Below are positions 62,599-64,000 of a stretch of 64,000 bases of DNA, in pieces (positions within the stretch are counted from its first letter, which is position 1; each line of letters begins with the position of its first letter). Location: the NCBI RefSeq assembly GCF_002163585.1, contig NZ_CP015579.1, forward strand, positions 2,046,001 through 2,110,000, read 5' to 3'. The notes under the pieces were generated by a model that worked only from the letters and a program-made list of their open reading frames with translations, made no database searches and was not told the origin of the DNA. Origin of the DNA: Tatumella citrea (GTDB taxonomy: Bacteria > Pseudomonadota > Gammaproteobacteria > Enterobacterales > Enterobacteriaceae). The position numbers and the translations under genes are program-made.

Positions 62599-63552
62599 AT
62601 GAAGCTAAAGAACACCCTTTTGGCAGCAGCTCTTTTTTCTGTCACTGCTGTTAATGCATTTGCAGCCCAGGAGCTGTCACCACAGAAAGCAGCAGAGTTA
62701 CAGCCTTTTAAACGTATTAATCTCAGCGGACGTTTTAATTCACTGATTGATGTCAGTGACGCTGTGTCAAAACGCGCAGATGAAATGGGCGCAGCATCTT
62801 TCTTTATTCAGGGTGTCAGCGATGCCACAGGTAATAGTGGTAACTGGCGTGTGACTGCCGATTTGTATCGCAGTGATGCACCTGCTGCTGTAAAAGAAAC
62901 CCATTACAGCCGTTACAATGGCGTGAATGAATTACCGAAAAATGTCGCTTACCGGTTAGAGCCTTTCGATACTGTTACCGTGAGCGGTTATTTCCCAAGT
63001 CAACCGGATGCGGTTGATGCTATTTCCCGTGCAGCGAAAGATAAAGGTGCAGCATCATTCTTTATCGTACGTCAGATTGATACTAATAATGGCGGTAACC
63101 AGTTCATCACTGCTTATGTCTACAAGGCAGATGCTAAAGAACGTCGTGTGCAGAGCCCGGATGCTATCCCTGCCGATTCTCAGGCCGGTAAAGCAGCACT
63201 GGCTGCTGGCGGTGCTGCTGCCGCTAAAGTGGAAATTCCGGGAGTTGCCTCTTCTGAAGCGCCAGACAGAAGTGTCGGTCGTTTCTTCGAAACACAGAAT
63301 ACTACTGGCCAGCGTTACACTGTCCGGTTGCCTGGTGGTAAATCAGTGCAGGAACTGAGTGATCTCACTGCGGCTCAGATGACGCCATTTGATACAGTGA
63401 CAATTACTAATCACTTTGGTACCCCGACAGAAATGTCAGACGCCATAGGCCGCCTGGCTGCGGCGAAAGGTGCTAAGTACTACCACATTACCCGCCAGTG
63501 GCAAAACCAGAGCGGCGGTAACCTGACAGTTACGGCGGAACTGTTTAAATAA
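62599..63552 (+). CDS. ydgH: Periplasmic protein YdgH with three DUF1471 domains
   Basis: A 317-residue exported protein with signal peptide (MKLKNTLLAAALFSVTAVNAFA) and three YdgH/BhsA/McbA repeats, visible through GAASFFIQGVSD, GAASFFIVRQID and GAKYYHITRQW, each ahead of a TAxxY/TAELF strand. The linker before the third repeat is Ala-rich (AALAAGGAAAAKVE). E. coli YdgH (314 residues) has the same layout. The family links to stress, biofilm and envelope functions. Confidence 0.95.
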   Translation: MKLKNTLLAAALFSVTAVNAFAAQELSPQKAAELQPFKRINLSGRFNSLIDVSDAVSKRADEMGAASFFIQGVSDATGNSGNWRVTADLYRSDAPAAVKETHYSRYNGVNELPKNVAYRLEPFDTVTVSGYFPSQPDAVDAISRAAKDKGAASFFIVRQIDTNNGGNQFITAYVYKADAKERRVQSPDAIPADSQAGKAALAAGGAAAAKVEIPGVASSEAPDRSVGRFFETQNTTGQRYTVRLPGGKSVQELSDLTAAQMTPFDTVTITNHFGTPTEMSDAIGRLAAAKGAKYYHITRQWQNQSGGNLTVTAELFK

Positions 63553-63561
63553 ACCACCGCT

Positions 63562-63596
63562 AAGATCACGGGTAATATTCTGTTACCCGTGATCTT
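63562..63596. terminator. Hairpin after ydgH
   Basis: AAGATCACGGGTAA / TTACCCGTGATCTT form a perfect 14-bp stem with loop TATTCTG, 10 bp past the stop. Confidence 0.75.
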
Positions 63597-63768
63597 CTGC
63601 TTTAATCCGATTCCACGTTTTACGCGTTGCGTTCCTGCCGGCCTCTCCGTAAAATCTCCGCCCTGCTGTTCTGGTGGATAATTCCATCCGAATTTACTAA
63701 CTCAGCAATTTCCGCTGGTTTTACGTGCGAATAAGCGCTCATGCGCTGAAGTTTTACTCAGGAACAAC

Positions 63769-64000
63769 ATGTCTGAAAAGAAATTAGGCCTCGCGGCACT
63801 GACAGCCCTGGTACTCAGTTCTATGCTGGGTGCAGGAGTATTTAGCCTGCCACAAAATATGGCAGCGGTCGCAGGCCCCGCAGCTTTGTTAGGTGGCTGG
63901 CTGATTACCGGTATTGGCATACTTTTCCTGGCAATGGCCATGTTGTTACTGTCGCGTCTGCGTCCGGATCTTGATGGCGGTATCTTCACCTATGCCCGCG
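63769..64000 (+). CDS. ydgI: Arginine/ornithine antiporter-like protein YdgI, partial
   Basis: The first 77 residues of an APC-family amino acid antiporter close to E. coli YdgI (ArcD-type): EKKLGLAALTALVLSSMLGAG, then VFSLPQNMAAVAGPAALLGG and the DGGIFTYAR end of helix 2-3. The gene runs off the right edge. In E. coli ydgI is also next to ydgH. CAGGAAC precedes the ATG. Confidence 0.93.
   Translation, partial: MSEKKLGLAALTALVLSSMLGAGVFSLPQNMAAVAGPAALLGGWLITGIGILFLAMAMLLLSRLRPDLDGGIFTYAR

Noticed and set aside
1..64000. tRNA, rRNA, CRISPR arrays, riboswitches
   Set aside because: I looked for GTTCGAATC-type TPsiC arms, regularly spaced repeats and known riboswitch cores and found none that could be supported by eye.

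Overview
The window reads as chromosomal DNA of an Enterobacterales bacterium. The right-hand third carries orthologues of the Escherichia coli ynf/ydg/fnr neighbourhood (ydfG, ynfB, ynfD, ynfK, mlc, ynfL, ynfM, cybB-like, sotB, smrA, fnr, uspE, ydgH, ydgI) with near-identical FNR motifs. Base composition looks mid-range, a little under 50% G+C by eye. With the plant-associated gene content (nitrilase, phenolic acid decarboxylase, betaine synthesis, purine salvage), a Pantoea/Tatumella/Erwinia-like host is the best guess, but genus is inference.

Layout. 0-7.6 kb: start of an RND adaptor lipoprotein gene (cut by the window edge), a BtuF/FecB-type binding protein, a LysR regulator, a DUF485-ActP-like permease-nitrilase operon and another LysR. 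7.7-12.4 kb: padC, whose terminator hairpin is split by a complete IS4-family element (1412 bp, 10-bp target duplication), then a pdxA-like remnant and an AbiEi/AbiEii type IV toxin-antitoxin operon. 12.4-23.0 kb: a large uncharacterised cluster: DUF1028 protein, ABC ATPase, quinone oxidoreductase, GST, a diverged AroQ-like protein, a D-2-hydroxyacid dehydrogenase, a LysR regulator, the matching binding protein and two permeases, and a flavin monooxygenase-like protein. 23.3-27.2 kb: betIBA with a palindromic BetI-type operator.

27.4-33.4 kb is accessory: a Fic protein with a 22-bp perfect palindrome upstream, a decayed IS481-family transposase, and a 3.3-kb cassette (LysR, small alpha/beta-barrel protein, DJ-1 gene stub, flavodoxin-fold oxidoreductase, aldo/keto reductase) flanked by a roughly 30-bp imperfect direct repeat. 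33.4-38.2 kb: a MocA-like nucleotidyltransferase, then an amidase, NCS1 permease and biuret-hydrolase-like enzyme whose genes overlap by 8 bp each, with a LysR regulator. 38.3-49.5 kb: ydbC (pdxI), a LysE-family exporter with a probable C-terminal frameshift, ybiI, ygjP, a small secreted protein in AT-rich DNA, a periplasmic lactonase-like beta-propeller, an SDR/TetR pair, and the purine genes hpxO and guaD facing each other.

49.9-64.0 kb is the conserved core listed above. Seven LysR-type regulators sit next to small catabolic or transport units, which suggests a genome region specialised in swapping nutrient-use modules. I see no tRNA, rRNA or CRISPR array.
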